DNA of 64,000 nucleotides, from assembly GCA_035547915.1 (NCBI GenBank), contig DASZTS010000022.1, positions 108,019-172,018 on the forward strand, given 5' to 3'. The position numbers and the translations under genes were made by a program. The notes beneath the pieces are model-generated. The model was not told the origin of the DNA, did not search any database, and worked only from the letters and a program-made list of their open reading frames with translations. This DNA comes from DASSFG01 sp035547915 (GTDB taxonomy: Bacteria; Planctomycetota; Planctomycetia; Pirellulales; JAICIG01). Shown piece by piece: positions 32,627 to 41,966 of this stretch; within the stretch, counting starts at the first letter, position 1; the number at the start of each line of letters is the position of its first letter.

Positions 32627-33712
32627 TCAAAATGTCGCTCGGTAAACCGCACACGAGCGGCAGACTTCCGGTGGTTGATCGGAGGCCAGTTGTCGGCGAA
32701 AGGTTTCGTAGGCTGGACTGTTCCAGACTTCGACGATGCCGCGATCGGTCACATCCCCGAAATTCAGCCGGTCGGGAGTCGAGATCATGCAGCAAGGCAT
32801 GGCGAGTCCCTGATAGCTGATATAGGCGCCGCGGTAGGGCCAGTCGCAGCGTTGAGGTCCGGGAGTACCCGCAGGATGGGCACGAGGCCGAGTCCGCGGC
32901 AGGCGCAAATCAACCCCTAGCTCTTGAGCCACGCGCCGGGCAGCGCCGAAGAAGTGGGCGACCCGCGATTCGTCCTCGGCGAGCAATGTTTGAGCGTCGA
33001 CGAAGCGTCGCATCGGCTCATAGGCCGCCGGCAACGTCGATTCGCCGAAGTCGTGACACAGGTGTTGCACGAACACCTCGGTGATCGACCAGCCGTGGGC
33101 GAACCGTACCAGGTCGGGCAGTTCGTGTAGGTTCTGCTGCATGATGACCGACACCATTCGCAAGCACGGTCCGCCCGCCACTTCTTCCCGTGCCTCCGAC
33201 AACAACTCCAGATTGCGCAGCAGGCGGTAAAACTTGGCTCGCGCCCGAATCCGTTCGTAAGTCTCTTGCGTGGCGCCATCGATCGAGATATGGATGCAGT
33301 CGAGCCCACAGGTGACGGTCTGCCGAGCTCGCCCCGCGTGCAAGAGTAGTGTCAGGTTGGTATTGGTGCTGACCTTGATTCCCCGCCGAGCGGCATAGGC
33401 AACCATGTCGAAAAAACGTGGGTGCATCATCGGTTCGCCGAGCCCCTGGAGGTGCAACTCTTCGAGCGCCGGCAATTCGTCGATGATGCGGGTGAACAGC
33501 TCGTACTGCATGAACGCGGGTGGCCCGTGTGGCGGCCCGTCCTGTCGAAACTGAATGGGGCACATCTGACAACGTAGGTTGCACTGCCCCACGGGCTCGA
33601 TCTGGACGTAACGCGGCAAGGCTCTGGCCGAAGCACCCGTCGACGTGTTCGCGTCGGCTAGGACGGGCAGAGGGGAAACCGGTGTGGAGGGAGCATCGGT
33701 CGACAACGCCAT
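32627..33712 (-). CDS. Radical SAM / SPASM domain protein
   Basis: This enzyme uses a [4Fe-4S] cluster and S-adenosylmethionine to start a radical reaction. The 361-aa product has C44-x3-C48-x2-C51 in 'QCNLRCQMCPIQ', 'LHLQGLGEPMMHPRFFDMVAYA', 'GIKVSTNTNLT' and 'IHISIDGATQETYERIRARAKF'. The SPASM-like C-terminus has 'CDWPYRGAYISYQGLAMPCCMIST', then 'FGDVTDRGIVEVWNSPAYETFRRQL' and 'VCRSCAVY'. It looks like the glycan- or peptide-modifying branch. ATG 33712 is chosen since the longer frame runs into the upstream gene. It is the last gene of the heptose/carbamoyl cluster, 17 bases after the GT2 gene, so its substrate is probably made by that cluster. Confidence 0.88.
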   Translation of the reverse strand: MALSTDAPSTPVSPLPVLADANTSTGASARALPRYVQIEPVGQCNLRCQMCPIQFRQDGPPHGPPAFMQYELFTRIIDELPALEELHLQGLGEPMMHPRFFDMVAYAARRGIKVSTNTNLTLLLHAGRARQTVTCGLDCIHISIDGATQETYERIRARAKFYRLLRNLELLSEAREEVAGGPCLRMVSVIMQQNLHELPDLVRFAHGWSITEVFVQHLCHDFGESTLPAAYEPMRRFVDAQTLLAEDESRVAHFFGAARRVAQELGVDLRLPRTRPRAHPAGTPGPQRCDWPYRGAYISYQGLAMPCCMISTPDRLNFGDVTDRGIVEVWNSPAYETFRRQLASDQPPEVCRSCAVYRATF

Positions 33713-33729
33713 GTCTTCGCCACCAGGTG

Positions 33730-34695
33730 TTACAGATAGAACGTTCGAAACTTCCACAGGCCGCGGGCCCGCCAGAACAACGAGAGTGGGGGGATCAAGG
33801 CCGACGTGAACGCCATCTCGGCCATGTGCGAGGGAGCACGCGACGTTTCGCGGAGCCGACGAAAACAGAAACTGAGCGTTAAGCCGAGCCAAATCGTAAG
33901 GAAGACGGCGCTGACCAGCCCGTGGCCGGCGGTAGCCATTCCCATCGCGACCCCGAGACTACCAACGCTGGCGTAGTAATCGGGCGGAAATCGGGGTATT
34001 CGTTCTCGGTAAAGCCGTGGATGTTTTTTGTACAATAGCGCGTCGAACTCCGTCTTTTGCTGTTGCCTGAGGCTGATTCCCCACCCCGCTGGCCGCACCG
34101 GGTGCACCACCAGGGCCTCAGGAGCGTGACCGACGGAAAGACCATGCTCCAAGAGCGAGAAATACAGGTCGCTGTCTTCACGCCAGGCGGCCGTGAATCG
34201 TTCGTCGAAACCGCCCATGATCTCCAGCGCTCGCCGCCGACAAAAACAGTTAGCCGTCACGAAGACAGCCGTCGCCAAGCCGGCGGCGTTGCGCTCGTAG
34301 TCGGTCGGATTTGGGGGAAGTGGCATCTCCAACCTTCCCCAAGCGGCGTCGCTGCCCGAAGCCAACGCGGCCAGGCCACTCGCCAGCCAACCAGAATCCG
34401 GCAGGCAGTCATCGTCGGTGAAAGCGATGTTCTCGGCTGCCGCCGCGCGCCAGCCGACATTGCGCGCGGCGGCCGGTCCGTGCGCTCCAACGACGGGGAG
34501 ATAGCGGACCATGCACCTCGACTCGGCCGCAATCATCGCCACAAAGCGCCGCGTGACCTCGTCGTTTGCATCGTCGCAGACGAGCACCTCATATCGAGCC
34601 GGATCGAGACTCTGCCGCTCGAGGGCAGCCAGACACGTTCGCAGCAGATCGTGCCGGCGGTAGGTGGGAATGACGACAGAGATAGAAGGATTCAT
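33730..34695 (-). CDS. Glycosyltransferase family 2 with C-terminal membrane region
   Basis: The 321-aa product has the GT-A fold: 'ISVVIPTYRRHDLLRTCLAALERQSL', 'YEVLVCDDANDE', 'HGPAAARNVGWRAAAAENIAFTDDDCLP' (the DDD metal/nucleotide site) and 'GGFDERFTAAWREDSDLYFSLLEHGLSVGHAP'. Two hydrophobic stretches near the C-terminus ('LVSAVFLTIWLGLTLSFCF' and 'MAFTSALIPPLSLFW') suggest membrane association. It is probably a sugar transferase for the cluster's glycan; donor unknown. The gene lies 30 bases after the carbamoyltransferase. Confidence 0.9.
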   Translation of the reverse strand: MNPSISVVIPTYRRHDLLRTCLAALERQSLDPARYEVLVCDDANDEVTRRFVAMIAAESRCMVRYLPVVGAHGPAAARNVGWRAAAAENIAFTDDDCLPDSGWLASGLAALASGSDAAWGRLEMPLPPNPTDYERNAAGLATAVFVTANCFCRRRALEIMGGFDERFTAAWREDSDLYFSLLEHGLSVGHAPEALVVHPVRPAGWGISLRQQQKTEFDALLYKKHPRLYRERIPRFPPDYYASVGSLGVAMGMATAGHGLVSAVFLTIWLGLTLSFCFRRLRETSRAPSHMAEMAFTSALIPPLSLFWRARGLWKFRTFYL

Positions 34696-34725
34696 GACAG
34701 CCAGTCGGTATTGAGGGCGCCGAGA

Positions 34726-36447
34726 TTATTTCTCCAGCAAGAACGGGCCGATCACCAATGCGTCGAGGGGTGACGTCCAGAACGACTCGATGGCATCGCG
34801 TGGCGAGCAGACGATCGGCTCACCGCGCGTGTTAAACGACGTGTTGACGAGCACCGGCACACCCGTGCGCTGGAAGAAGGCCCGCAAGAGGTTGTAATAG
34901 GCCCGGTTCTGTTCGGGGTTGATGGTCTGCACCCGGGCTGTGCCGTCGACATGCCGCACGGCAGGGATCAGATCGGCCTTTTCGGGGCGTACGTCGAAGA
35001 TGAACAGCATGAACGGCGCCAGTTGGCAGCCCTCGAACCAGTTCGCGGCCTCTTCCTCGAGCACCACAGGCGCGACGGGTCGAAAATCCTCGCGGTCCTT
35101 GATCTCGTTCAATTTGGCCTGCATCGAAGGACTACACGGCGACGCCAAGATGGATCGCCCGCCCAACGCGCGAGGACCGAACTCCATCCGCTCCTGAAAC
35201 CAGCCGATCACTTTGTCCTGCGCCAGAATGTCTGCCGTTTCCGCCGCGACGTCGGTCAACCGCCGATAGGGCAGCTTCGACCAACGCAGGAAGTGCTCGA
35301 TTTCCACCTCGCTGAAACTCGGGCCGAGGAAGGCGTGCTTCATCTGATAGACTCGCTGCGAGGCGCCTCGCTCTCGGCTGTCGACCCACAGCGCCGCCCC
35401 CAGCGCGGTCCCGGCGTCGCCGGCCGCGGGTTGCACCCACACTCCCTTCGTAAACGGCCCCCTGTCGCGCACGCGGGCGTTCATCACACAGTTGAGGGCC
35501 ACGCCGCCCGCGAGGCACAGGCAATCGGCCTTGCTCACGCCGTGCAGCCAGCGGGCCAGGTCGACCACGGTATCCTCGAGCACAACCTGGAGCGAATGAG
35601 CAATATCGTAGTGTCGCTGTTCGATCGGTCCGCCCCGGCGCCGCGGCGTACCGAAACGGTCGGTAAGATTCGTGGCACCGATCGTGTACTGTCCGTTCTC
35701 GCCTATCTGTACGATCTCTTCAAAATCCTTGCGGTAGCGAGGCTTGCCGAAGGAGGCGAGCGCCATCACCTTGTATTCGTCGGACGAATGAAGGAAACCC
35801 AGGTAACCCGTCACTTGCTCGTAGAGCAGGCCGAGCGAATGCGGCATGTTCACCTGGCCGATGATCTCCAGTTCGTTGTCCTGCCCGATCCCGTAAGAAG
35901 TGGTGGCCCGCTCGCCGCGGCCGTCGAGTGTCATCACGGCAGCGTGCCGATAGGGCGAGGCGTGGAAGGCACTTGCGGCGTGTGCTAGATGGTGCTTGAC
36001 ATAGTGCCAGCGGTACGGCCCGTCGTGGCGGGCGCCCCGAAATCGCTCGCCCAGGTGATGCGGAGCGCCGTCGGCGAGTTGTCCCGGGGCATTGAGAATG
36101 GAACTGAGAAAGAGTGGGTCCCAGGGTGATTGCCATTCTTCTTCCGTATTCTGCCCAACGGGTCGCATCGGCAAGCTGATCGTGGCATCGTCACGTTGCC
36201 GGCCGAGCAGAACATACGGATCGAACGAGTATGCGACATGATCGACGTCGGTTAGTTGGATTCCCGCCTCGCGCAGACAGAAGTCGATCGCGTGAAACGG
36301 CAATTCCCAGGTAGAGAACGGGACTGGGCGCTTGCCGTGTTTAATGTGCGTGAACCGCTCTTCCTCGGCCGCTGCCAGCACTTGTCCGTCCCGCACCAGA
36401 CAGGCTGCCGGATCGTGGAACGCCGCGTTGATTCCTAGGGTGTACAT
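34726..36447 (-). CDS. Carbamoyltransferase (NodU/CmcH family)
   Basis: This enzyme transfers a carbamoyl group from carbamoyl phosphate, via carbamoyl-AMP, to a hydroxyl of a sugar or small molecule. The 573-aa product has 'LGINAAFHDPAACLVRDGQVLAAAEEERFTHIKH', the 'HHLAHAASAFHASP' metal motif, 'LCLAGGVALNCVMNARV', and the C-terminal YrdC-like part 'ERMEFGPRALGGRSILASP' and 'PVLVNTSFNTRGEPIVCSPRDAIESF'. Length and motifs are complete. ATG 36447 is chosen because GGAGA precedes it. It overlaps the upstream GT9 gene by 13 bases. In this setting it likely decorates a heptose-type glycan with O-carbamoyl groups. Confidence 0.92.
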   Translation of the reverse strand: MYTLGINAAFHDPAACLVRDGQVLAAAEEERFTHIKHGKRPVPFSTWELPFHAIDFCLREAGIQLTDVDHVAYSFDPYVLLGRQRDDATISLPMRPVGQNTEEEWQSPWDPLFLSSILNAPGQLADGAPHHLGERFRGARHDGPYRWHYVKHHLAHAASAFHASPYRHAAVMTLDGRGERATTSYGIGQDNELEIIGQVNMPHSLGLLYEQVTGYLGFLHSSDEYKVMALASFGKPRYRKDFEEIVQIGENGQYTIGATNLTDRFGTPRRRGGPIEQRHYDIAHSLQVVLEDTVVDLARWLHGVSKADCLCLAGGVALNCVMNARVRDRGPFTKGVWVQPAAGDAGTALGAALWVDSRERGASQRVYQMKHAFLGPSFSEVEIEHFLRWSKLPYRRLTDVAAETADILAQDKVIGWFQERMEFGPRALGGRSILASPCSPSMQAKLNEIKDREDFRPVAPVVLEEEAANWFEGCQLAPFMLFIFDVRPEKADLIPAVRHVDGTARVQTINPEQNRAYYNLLRAFFQRTGVPVLVNTSFNTRGEPIVCSPRDAIESFWTSPLDALVIGPFLLEK

Positions 36448-37592
36448 GAAGTCTCCCAACAATGGGTGCCAGCAGATGTATTCGAGGCGTGGCCCGACTG
36501 CCGGCCGGTTTTAGTCAATAAGTCGATCGTCGCCTGCACGACCTGCTCCGGCTCCACGAGACGCAGGCAATCATGATGCCCCTGCGGACAAACGCTCTTG
36601 TAGCAGTACTTGCACGGCACATCCCGAAACAGTACCCGGTGTGGTACCCGCCAGGGTGTGTGTTGAGGGTTGGTCAGCGCGTAGAGGTCGACGACCGGTG
36701 TGCCGACCGCGGCGGCCACATGCACGGGCGCCGTATTGTTCGAGATGACGACCGGTGCGGCTTCGACGAGCGCCGCCAACTCGGCAAGCTCGAGTTGCCC
36801 GCAAAGGGAGTACGACGCCGAATTCATCCGCTGGCGGATCGATTCGACCAGTTCGTGTTCGCTCCGATCACCCGTAAAGATCACGCGAAAATCGAGTTCG
36901 GCCAATCTGTCGGCGGCGACAGCGAATTTCTCGGGCGGGTAACGGCGCGATGCGGCCGTCGAGCCGGGATGCATTACGAGCCACGGTATCGAGCCGTTGA
37001 TGCCCAACTCCGCCAGACGCCGGAGAAGGCGGCGGCGCGCGTCTTCTGGTACGGCCAACCGCAAGCGATCATCGTCGCACTTCGCTCCGACCGTCGCCAC
37101 GAGATCGAGTTGCCGCTGCACTTCATGGCGAACGAACTGATCGGGTTCCGGCTCGCGCACCCAATCGGAAAGCAGGTGGTAAGGGTTCTCGCGGCAATGG
37201 GCGAGTCGTAGTGGAATGTCGGCCAGATGACATAAGAGCGCCGCCGGAAGCGGGCTTTGGCTGTAGACGGTGAAGATCACGGCGGCCTCATAGTGGGCCG
37301 CCGCCAGACGCTCGATCATCTGCCGGTCCGGAGCGCTGTCGGGGTCGGAGGGGCCGCCTCGTGCGCGGGCAGGCTTCATCCAAGGTGACTCATAGACCAC
37401 GATGTCATCGATCTCCGGGATCAGTCGACCGGCAGCCGCGCCGGAAGGAGACGTCAGCAAGGTCAGCCGGCTTTCCGGACGGCCGTGTTTCATGGCGGCA
37501 AACGCGGGACTCGTCAACAACACGTCGCCCAAGCTATCGAGCCTGACGCAGAGGATGTTCTTGGCCGCCTGCCAACCGTCGCAAACCATCAT
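36435..37592 (-). CDS. Glycosyltransferase family 9 (heptosyltransferase-like)
   Basis: This is a likely ADP-heptose or related sugar transferase at the inner membrane face. The 385-aa product begins 'KNILCVRLDSLGDVLLTSPAFAAMK', the GT9 hallmark. The donor domain has 'IPWLVMHPGSTAASRRYPPEKFAVAADRL', 'RVIFTGDRSEHELVESI', 'CGQLELAELAALVEAAPVVISNNTAPVHVAAAVGTPVVDLYA'. It ends with a Cys-rich 'VPCKYCYKSVCPQGHHDCLRLV', as in many GT9 proteins. ATG 37592 overlaps the GmhB stop (ATGA). Next to gmhB this favours heptose as the transferred sugar. Confidence 0.9.
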   Translation of the reverse strand: MMVCDGWQAAKNILCVRLDSLGDVLLTSPAFAAMKHGRPESRLTLLTSPSGAAAGRLIPEIDDIVVYESPWMKPARARGGPSDPDSAPDRQMIERLAAAHYEAAVIFTVYSQSPLPAALLCHLADIPLRLAHCRENPYHLLSDWVREPEPDQFVRHEVQRQLDLVATVGAKCDDDRLRLAVPEDARRRLLRRLAELGINGSIPWLVMHPGSTAASRRYPPEKFAVAADRLAELDFRVIFTGDRSEHELVESIRQRMNSASYSLCGQLELAELAALVEAAPVVISNNTAPVHVAAAVGTPVVDLYALTNPQHTPWRVPHRVLFRDVPCKYCYKSVCPQGHHDCLRLVEPEQVVQATIDLLTKTGRQSGHASNTSAGTHCWETSCTP

Positions 37593-38212
37593 GGCGCTCC
37601 GAAATCTGTGGGCGAACACGCGACCGCGGAGCCACGTGTCGAAGGGTCGCCGATCTCGGGCTGAGCCAAGATCCATTCGGCGGCGACGTGCAAATCGCTG
37701 GCCGTGAAATCCGGTCGACGGTTGACGGAGCGCACCCATTCGGTCTCGCCGCCGTTGTCGATGAGCACCGTGCGGCAGCCCGCAAGCCGCCCGGCCTCGA
37801 TATCGTCGAGAATATCGCCCACCATCCACGACCGGGCCAAGTCGATCCCTTTTTCGGCGGCCGCCCGTTTGATCATTCCGGGACGCGGCTTACGACAATC
37901 GCAGACGAGTCGGTACGCCGACACCTGACCTTGGGGGTGATGCGGACAGTAGTAGAATCCACCCAGTTCTACGTCATGCGTTACCAGCAATTCCCTCAAT
38001 CGTTGCTCCACGCCAAACAAGGCCGACTCGTCGAAATATCCGTGTGCCACCCCTGACTGGTTCGAGATCACGATCAGCCGGTAATGCGGCGCGAGGCGGC
38101 GGAGAGCTTCGCCGGCACGGGGAGCGAGCCGCATCAAACGCGGTTCGACGTTGTAGGGAACGTCCTCCAGCAACGTTCCGTCCTTATCGAAAAAGATGGC
38201 CTGATCGAGCAC
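37589..38212 (-). CDS. gmhB: D-glycero-D-manno-heptose 1,7-bisphosphate 7-phosphatase (GmhB-like)
   Basis: This HAD-family phosphatase is one step in making ADP- or GDP-activated heptose from sedoheptulose 7-phosphate. The 207-aa product has 'AIFFDKDGTLLEDVPYN' (Asp9, Asp11), 'LIVISNQSGVAHGYF', and the GmhB zinc loop with C89, H91, C104 and C106 ('YYCPHHPQG' to 'VCDCRKPRPGM'), then 'SWMVGDILDDIEAGRLAGC'. The zinc loop separates it from generic HAD phosphatases. GmhA and HldE/HddA-C are not in the window and would need to be elsewhere. Four bases separate it from the upstream GT4 stop, and it overlaps the GT9 start. Confidence 0.92.
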   Translation of the reverse strand: MLDQAIFFDKDGTLLEDVPYNVEPRLMRLAPRAGEALRRLAPHYRLIVISNQSGVAHGYFDESALFGVEQRLRELLVTHDVELGGFYYCPHHPQGQVSAYRLVCDCRKPRPGMIKRAAAEKGIDLARSWMVGDILDDIEAGRLAGCRTVLIDNGGETEWVRSVNRRPDFTASDLHVAAEWILAQPEIGDPSTRGSAVACSPTDFGAP

Positions 38213-38215
38213 CCC

Positions 38216-39523
38216 TTAACCTCCCGCCGCGGCCCGGTAGACGTCTGCCGCAACGGCGATTGGACTACTTGCCGGCGCCCGCGAGATTCCTCGACCGATG
38301 AGTTCCTCATACACTTCGGCGATTTGCGCGCTCACGCGCCGCCAGGTGAAAAGCCGATTGACCCGCTCGATGGCATTCAGGGAGAAGCGCCCCAACAGAC
38401 GCGGTTGCTGGAGGAGGTGCGCGAGTTGTTCGCCCAGCGCGTCGGGGTCGTTGGGCGGCACGAGATAACCGGTCACTCCGTGGCGAACACCATACTTGAT
38501 GCCTCCCACGTTCGCACCGATCACCGGCACCCCGCAGGCCATCGCCTCGATGGGCGTGATCCCGAACGGCTCGTACCAAGGTGTGGTGACGAATACGTCC
38601 GCGGCGCTGTAATAGTATTTCAGATCGGCTCGCCCTCGGCGCCCGACAAACCGCACGCGATCGGCGATCCCTTCCTCAGCCGCGATCTGCCGAAGACGGC
38701 CGATCTCCGGCGTGAGGGCCGGGTCGGGATCGTCCGATTCACCGCCCACGATGACCATGCGGGCGCCCACGCCGTGCTTCATGACCAACCGCGCGAAACC
38801 GCGGATGGCGTTGTCCACGCCCTTGCGCGGCACCATCCGGCCGACGTGCAGAACGATCGGTTCGCACGAATCGAGCGCCAGATGGCGCCTGGCCTTGCTC
38901 TTGCCGACCGGCCAGAGTTCGGATTTGTCGAAGCCGCAAGGCACCAGCCGAATCTTTTCGGGGCTGGCACCGTAGAGGTTGATCTGGTCTTCCTGGTCTT
39001 GCGGGCACTCCGCGATGAGACGATCGGCTTCATCCACCAATCGATGCTCGATGGAAATCCGTTCGGCGGGGAAACGATCGGCGTCGCCTTGGTATAGCCG
39101 GCGCACGCGCCCCAGGGCATGAAAAGTCATCACGAAGGGGATCCGGCGTCGGCATTTGATCTCGGCGGCCACCAGCCCCGACATCCAAAAATGGGCATGT
39201 ATCAGCTCATATTCCATCGCCTGCTGATCGCAGAAGCGGATCATCTCGCGGCGGAACTCATCCATGAACCCGAGCAGTTCCTCCTTCGGCACGAAGCGGG
39301 CCGGACCGGCCGGAACGTGGACCACCCGCACGTTCGGCGAGCAGGCGACCACTTCCGGTAGCGTCGGATCGTCTCGCCTCGTGAAGACATCTACCTGGTA
39401 GCCAAAGGCTGCCAGATGTTTGGCCACTTGCGCGACATACACGTTCTGTCCGCCGCTATCGACGCCTCCCAGGCATCCCAAGGGCGAGGCGTGTTCGCTG
39501 ATCATGGCAACGCGTCGTGACAC
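38216..39523 (-). CDS. Glycosyltransferase family 4 (sucrose-phosphate synthase/MshA-like)
   Basis: The 435-aa product resembles MshA/SPS-type GT4: 'RRVAMISEHASPLGCLGGVDSGGQNVYVAQVAKHLAAFGYQVDVFTRR', 'YELIHAHFWMSGLVAAEI', 'EPIVLHVGRMVPRKGVDNAIRGFARLV', 'VFVTTPWYEPFGITPIEAMACGVPVIGANVGGIKYGVRHGVTGYLVPPND' (E-x7-E). GTG 39523 is chosen: AAGGAG lies seven bases upstream and the family N-terminus starts there. In E. coli-type clusters such enzymes add glucose-, mannose- or N-acetylglucosamine-type residues. It is the first gene of the tightly coupled gmhB/GT9/carbamoyl group, 67 bases after the upstream GT4. Confidence 0.9.
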   Translation of the reverse strand: MSRRVAMISEHASPLGCLGGVDSGGQNVYVAQVAKHLAAFGYQVDVFTRRDDPTLPEVVACSPNVRVVHVPAGPARFVPKEELLGFMDEFRREMIRFCDQQAMEYELIHAHFWMSGLVAAEIKCRRRIPFVMTFHALGRVRRLYQGDADRFPAERISIEHRLVDEADRLIAECPQDQEDQINLYGASPEKIRLVPCGFDKSELWPVGKSKARRHLALDSCEPIVLHVGRMVPRKGVDNAIRGFARLVMKHGVGARMVIVGGESDDPDPALTPEIGRLRQIAAEEGIADRVRFVGRRGRADLKYYYSAADVFVTTPWYEPFGITPIEAMACGVPVIGANVGGIKYGVRHGVTGYLVPPNDPDALGEQLAHLLQQPRLLGRFSLNAIERVNRLFTWRRVSAQIAEVYEELIGRGISRAPASSPIAVAADVYRAAAGG

Positions 39524-39590
39524 GGTTGTCTCCTTATGTTGAACATGCAAAGCAATGGCTCTTGTTCCGTCTCCGTCCGGCGGGCAGGCG

Positions 39591-40583
39591 TCACGAAACG
39601 GCGCAAGGCGAACGGCCGGAGGATGCCCGGCGTGTACTGTTTCCCGCCACTTCGCTGAGCGTCTCCTCCCAATCGCGAGCGAAGCGCCGGATGTCGAACC
39701 GTTCGAGGGCGTAACGGCGGGCAGCCTCGCCCAGCCGGCGGGCTGCCGCCGGATCGCGCAATAGCTCCTTCATCTTCATGAGCAGCTTTTCCAGGTCCGT
39801 ATCGACGAAGCCGGAGACACCGTTTTCGATGGCGGTAGCCATCTCCGTGGTCGCGAGGCCGACGATCGGCATACCCAGCGTCATCGCTTCGCAGACGGCG
39901 AGCCCCAGGCTCGTGTAGCGAATCGGGTTGAAGAAGAACCGGTATCGGCACTCGAAGGCCGCCAACTCGGTCGGTTGGATCTCGCCGATTCCTCCCAACT
40001 CTTCCGCGGCCATGCCGACCAGATCGAGCGGCACGTGTTCGCGAGCCGCCAGAAACACGTCCGGTCCCAGCCGCCGGCCGCGGTTGCCGAGATGGTTGAT
40101 GACAACGATCCCACGCTCGATTTCGCCCGTGTATCGCACGCCCGCGGGTGCCAGCACGCCGTGCTCGATGACGCGCGTCGGTGTCCGTCCGCAATCCCAC
40201 ATCAGACGATTGAAGGGCGTGACGTGCACCAGCATCACGCCGGGATCGTCGACCCAGTGCGGCTGGTCCGTCGGGTTCTCCAACGGCGGGTCATGCTCCA
40301 GATAGACCCGGGGCAGGCGACGCTGTTCCGAGGAAAGGATCTCGAATTGGTCTTTGACCCAGTTATTCTTGTGCTGAAAGAGAATGCAGTCGAAACGCTC
40401 ATGCCGCACCTCGTCGGCCGGCAGGTCATACACGTTGTCTCCGAACGGAAACGTGCGACCACGACCGCCATAGCCCGCGCCTCTCGCCGGATCGACCGGC
40501 AGAAAGAAATCGTGTCGCGCCTGCGACAGGTACCAAAGGTAGTTGCCGTGGATATGCCACGTGAGAATTCGCAATCGGCGCAT
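39591..40583 (-). CDS. Glycosyltransferase (GT4-like, CgeB/short form)
   Basis: The 330-aa product starts 'MRRLRILTWHIHGNYLWYLSQARHDFFLPVD', keeps 'FDCILFQHKNNWVKDQFEILS' and 'RVYLEHDPPLENPTDQPHWVDDPGVMLVHVTPFNRLMWDCG'. The C-terminal part 'ECRYRFFFNPIRYTSLGLAVCEAMTLGMPIVGLATTEMATAIENGVSGFVDTDLEKL' fits a GT-B donor site (Glu in 'VCEAMTLGMP'). It is shorter than usual for GT4. ATG 40583 is chosen, 11 bases after the upstream GT9 stop. Specific sugar unknown. Confidence 0.85.
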   Translation of the reverse strand: MRRLRILTWHIHGNYLWYLSQARHDFFLPVDPARGAGYGGRGRTFPFGDNVYDLPADEVRHERFDCILFQHKNNWVKDQFEILSSEQRRLPRVYLEHDPPLENPTDQPHWVDDPGVMLVHVTPFNRLMWDCGRTPTRVIEHGVLAPAGVRYTGEIERGIVVINHLGNRGRRLGPDVFLAAREHVPLDLVGMAAEELGGIGEIQPTELAAFECRYRFFFNPIRYTSLGLAVCEAMTLGMPIVGLATTEMATAIENGVSGFVDTDLEKLLMKMKELLRDPAAARRLGEAARRYALERFDIRRFARDWEETLSEVAGNSTRRASSGRSPCAVS

Positions 40584-40594
40584 GCTTTTGGTTC

Positions 40595-41686
40595 CTATGA
40601 GGCGTAGGCCGCCGCAACGCAAGTTCGAGGCTTCTCGATCAGCGCGTCGGCGATGGCCAGAACATGTTCGGGAGCCAGACCCGTCGCACAGGGATGCCCG
40701 ATCGGACAGTCGACGTGTTCGCAAGGCTGGCAGTCTACGTGGTGCGAGGCGATGGGATGCAAGCTTCGGTCAAGCGGCGCCCACCGTTGAGGATCGGAGC
40801 CGGTGACCACGACCACGCTCGGCACATTGAGCCCCGCCGCGACGTGCGAAATACCCGTATCGTTCGAGATCACCAAGCGGGCGTCGGTCAGTAAGGCCGC
40901 CAAGGCGCCCAGCGTGGTGCGTCCCGCCAGGTTGATCGCCGGTCGGGCCATCGCTTCCGCCACGTCGCGAGCAAGCTGGACCTCGGCCGCCGAACCGGTG
41001 ATGACGACGTCGAGGCCCTTTCTCGTCAGCGCGTCGGCGACCGCGGCATACCGTTCGGCGCCCCAGCGACGGCTCGCATAACGCGCCCCCGGATGAATGC
41101 AGACATAACCGCCCGGCCGCAGAGATCGACATTCGTCGACAGACGCCAATTCTTCATAGTCACGAGGCCGCAACGGGAATTCCAGTTCGTCGCCCAACGC
41201 CGGCGCGCCGAGAAACTCCATCAGTGAAAGATGCCGCCAGACTTCCGGTCTATCGCCAGGATACGGCAAGAACCGCTCCGCATCGGGGCACCATTCCCCT
41301 GGCAGATAAAATCCGGCATTGAAGCGCGCACCCAACAGAAGGAGCAGCGGGTTGACGAAAGAACCGCTCCCGTGGAGTTGAATCGCCAGATCGAAGGAGT
41401 GGTGATGCGCGCGACGAAGAAAATCGGGAAACTGCTCGACAGCGAAGCGACGTTCCGGCAAACCGGGGAAACCGGGAAACTCCAGGAAGTCGTCGATGTA
41501 CCGATCAAACCGATCGGCAAATTGCGCCGCCCAGGGGAGGCTTATCAAAGTGATGTGGGCATGAGGGAGTGCCCCGCGCAAGGCACGCAGCGCGGGAACG
41601 GCACAGAGCAGATCGCCGAGTTGCAACGCTCGAAAAACAGCCACTCGTTGTGGCAGTTCTCCGCCAAAGTGCGGTCCCCGCATCAT
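40595..41686 (-). CDS. Glycosyltransferase family 9 (second heptosyltransferase-like)
   Basis: The 363-aa product has 'VAVFRALQLGDLLCAVPALRALRGALPHAHITLISLPWAAQFADRF', 'FDLAIQLHGSGSFVNPLLLLLGA', 'GYVCIHPGARYASRRWGAERYAAVADAL', 'VVITGSAAEVQLARDVAEAM', 'LAALLTDARLVISNDTGISHVAAGLNVPSVVV', and ends with a Cys-rich 'HHVDCQPCEHVDCPIGHPC', all typical of GT9. The ATG at 41686 is preferred over an in-frame TTG at 41710. With the other GT9 and GmhB it supports a heptose-containing oligosaccharide, comparable to LPS inner core synthesis. Confidence 0.9.
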   Translation of the reverse strand: MMRGPHFGGELPQRVAVFRALQLGDLLCAVPALRALRGALPHAHITLISLPWAAQFADRFDRYIDDFLEFPGFPGLPERRFAVEQFPDFLRRAHHHSFDLAIQLHGSGSFVNPLLLLLGARFNAGFYLPGEWCPDAERFLPYPGDRPEVWRHLSLMEFLGAPALGDELEFPLRPRDYEELASVDECRSLRPGGYVCIHPGARYASRRWGAERYAAVADALTRKGLDVVITGSAAEVQLARDVAEAMARPAINLAGRTTLGALAALLTDARLVISNDTGISHVAAGLNVPSVVVVTGSDPQRWAPLDRSLHPIASHHVDCQPCEHVDCPIGHPCATGLAPEHVLAIADALIEKPRTCVAAAYAS

Positions 41687-41710
41687 GCAGCCATCCACGA
41701 CCGTTTCCAA

Positions 41711-41966
41711 CTATGACCGAACGTTCCGACTGACCACCAGCCGCGATTGGGTGCGGTCGATTGGCAAAGCGTGTTCCGCACGGACAAATAAAATCTGGCC
41801 GAGTGCGAAAGGCCGTAGTGTCAAGCCGTTCGCGCGTCGGTCGAGCGGGGCCGGCGAATCTTGTGTCGCCTCAGATGACCGCCCGGGGTGATGGCGACGG
41901 TGCCAACGTGGGCGGAGCGAAACCAGCCCTTTTTACAATTTTTGCTGGTTTGAAGACGCTGCGCGT
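41711..41966 (-). other. Gap between GT9 and MFS genes
   Basis: 256 bases, no gene seen. A short T-rich stretch (around 41930-41945) lies near the MFS stop. It may contain the promoter of the glycosyltransferase cluster that reads leftwards from 41686. Confidence 0.4.

Noticed and set aside
41711..41966. Possible terminator for the MFS gene
   Set aside because: Only a weak T-rich stretch and no convincing stem.
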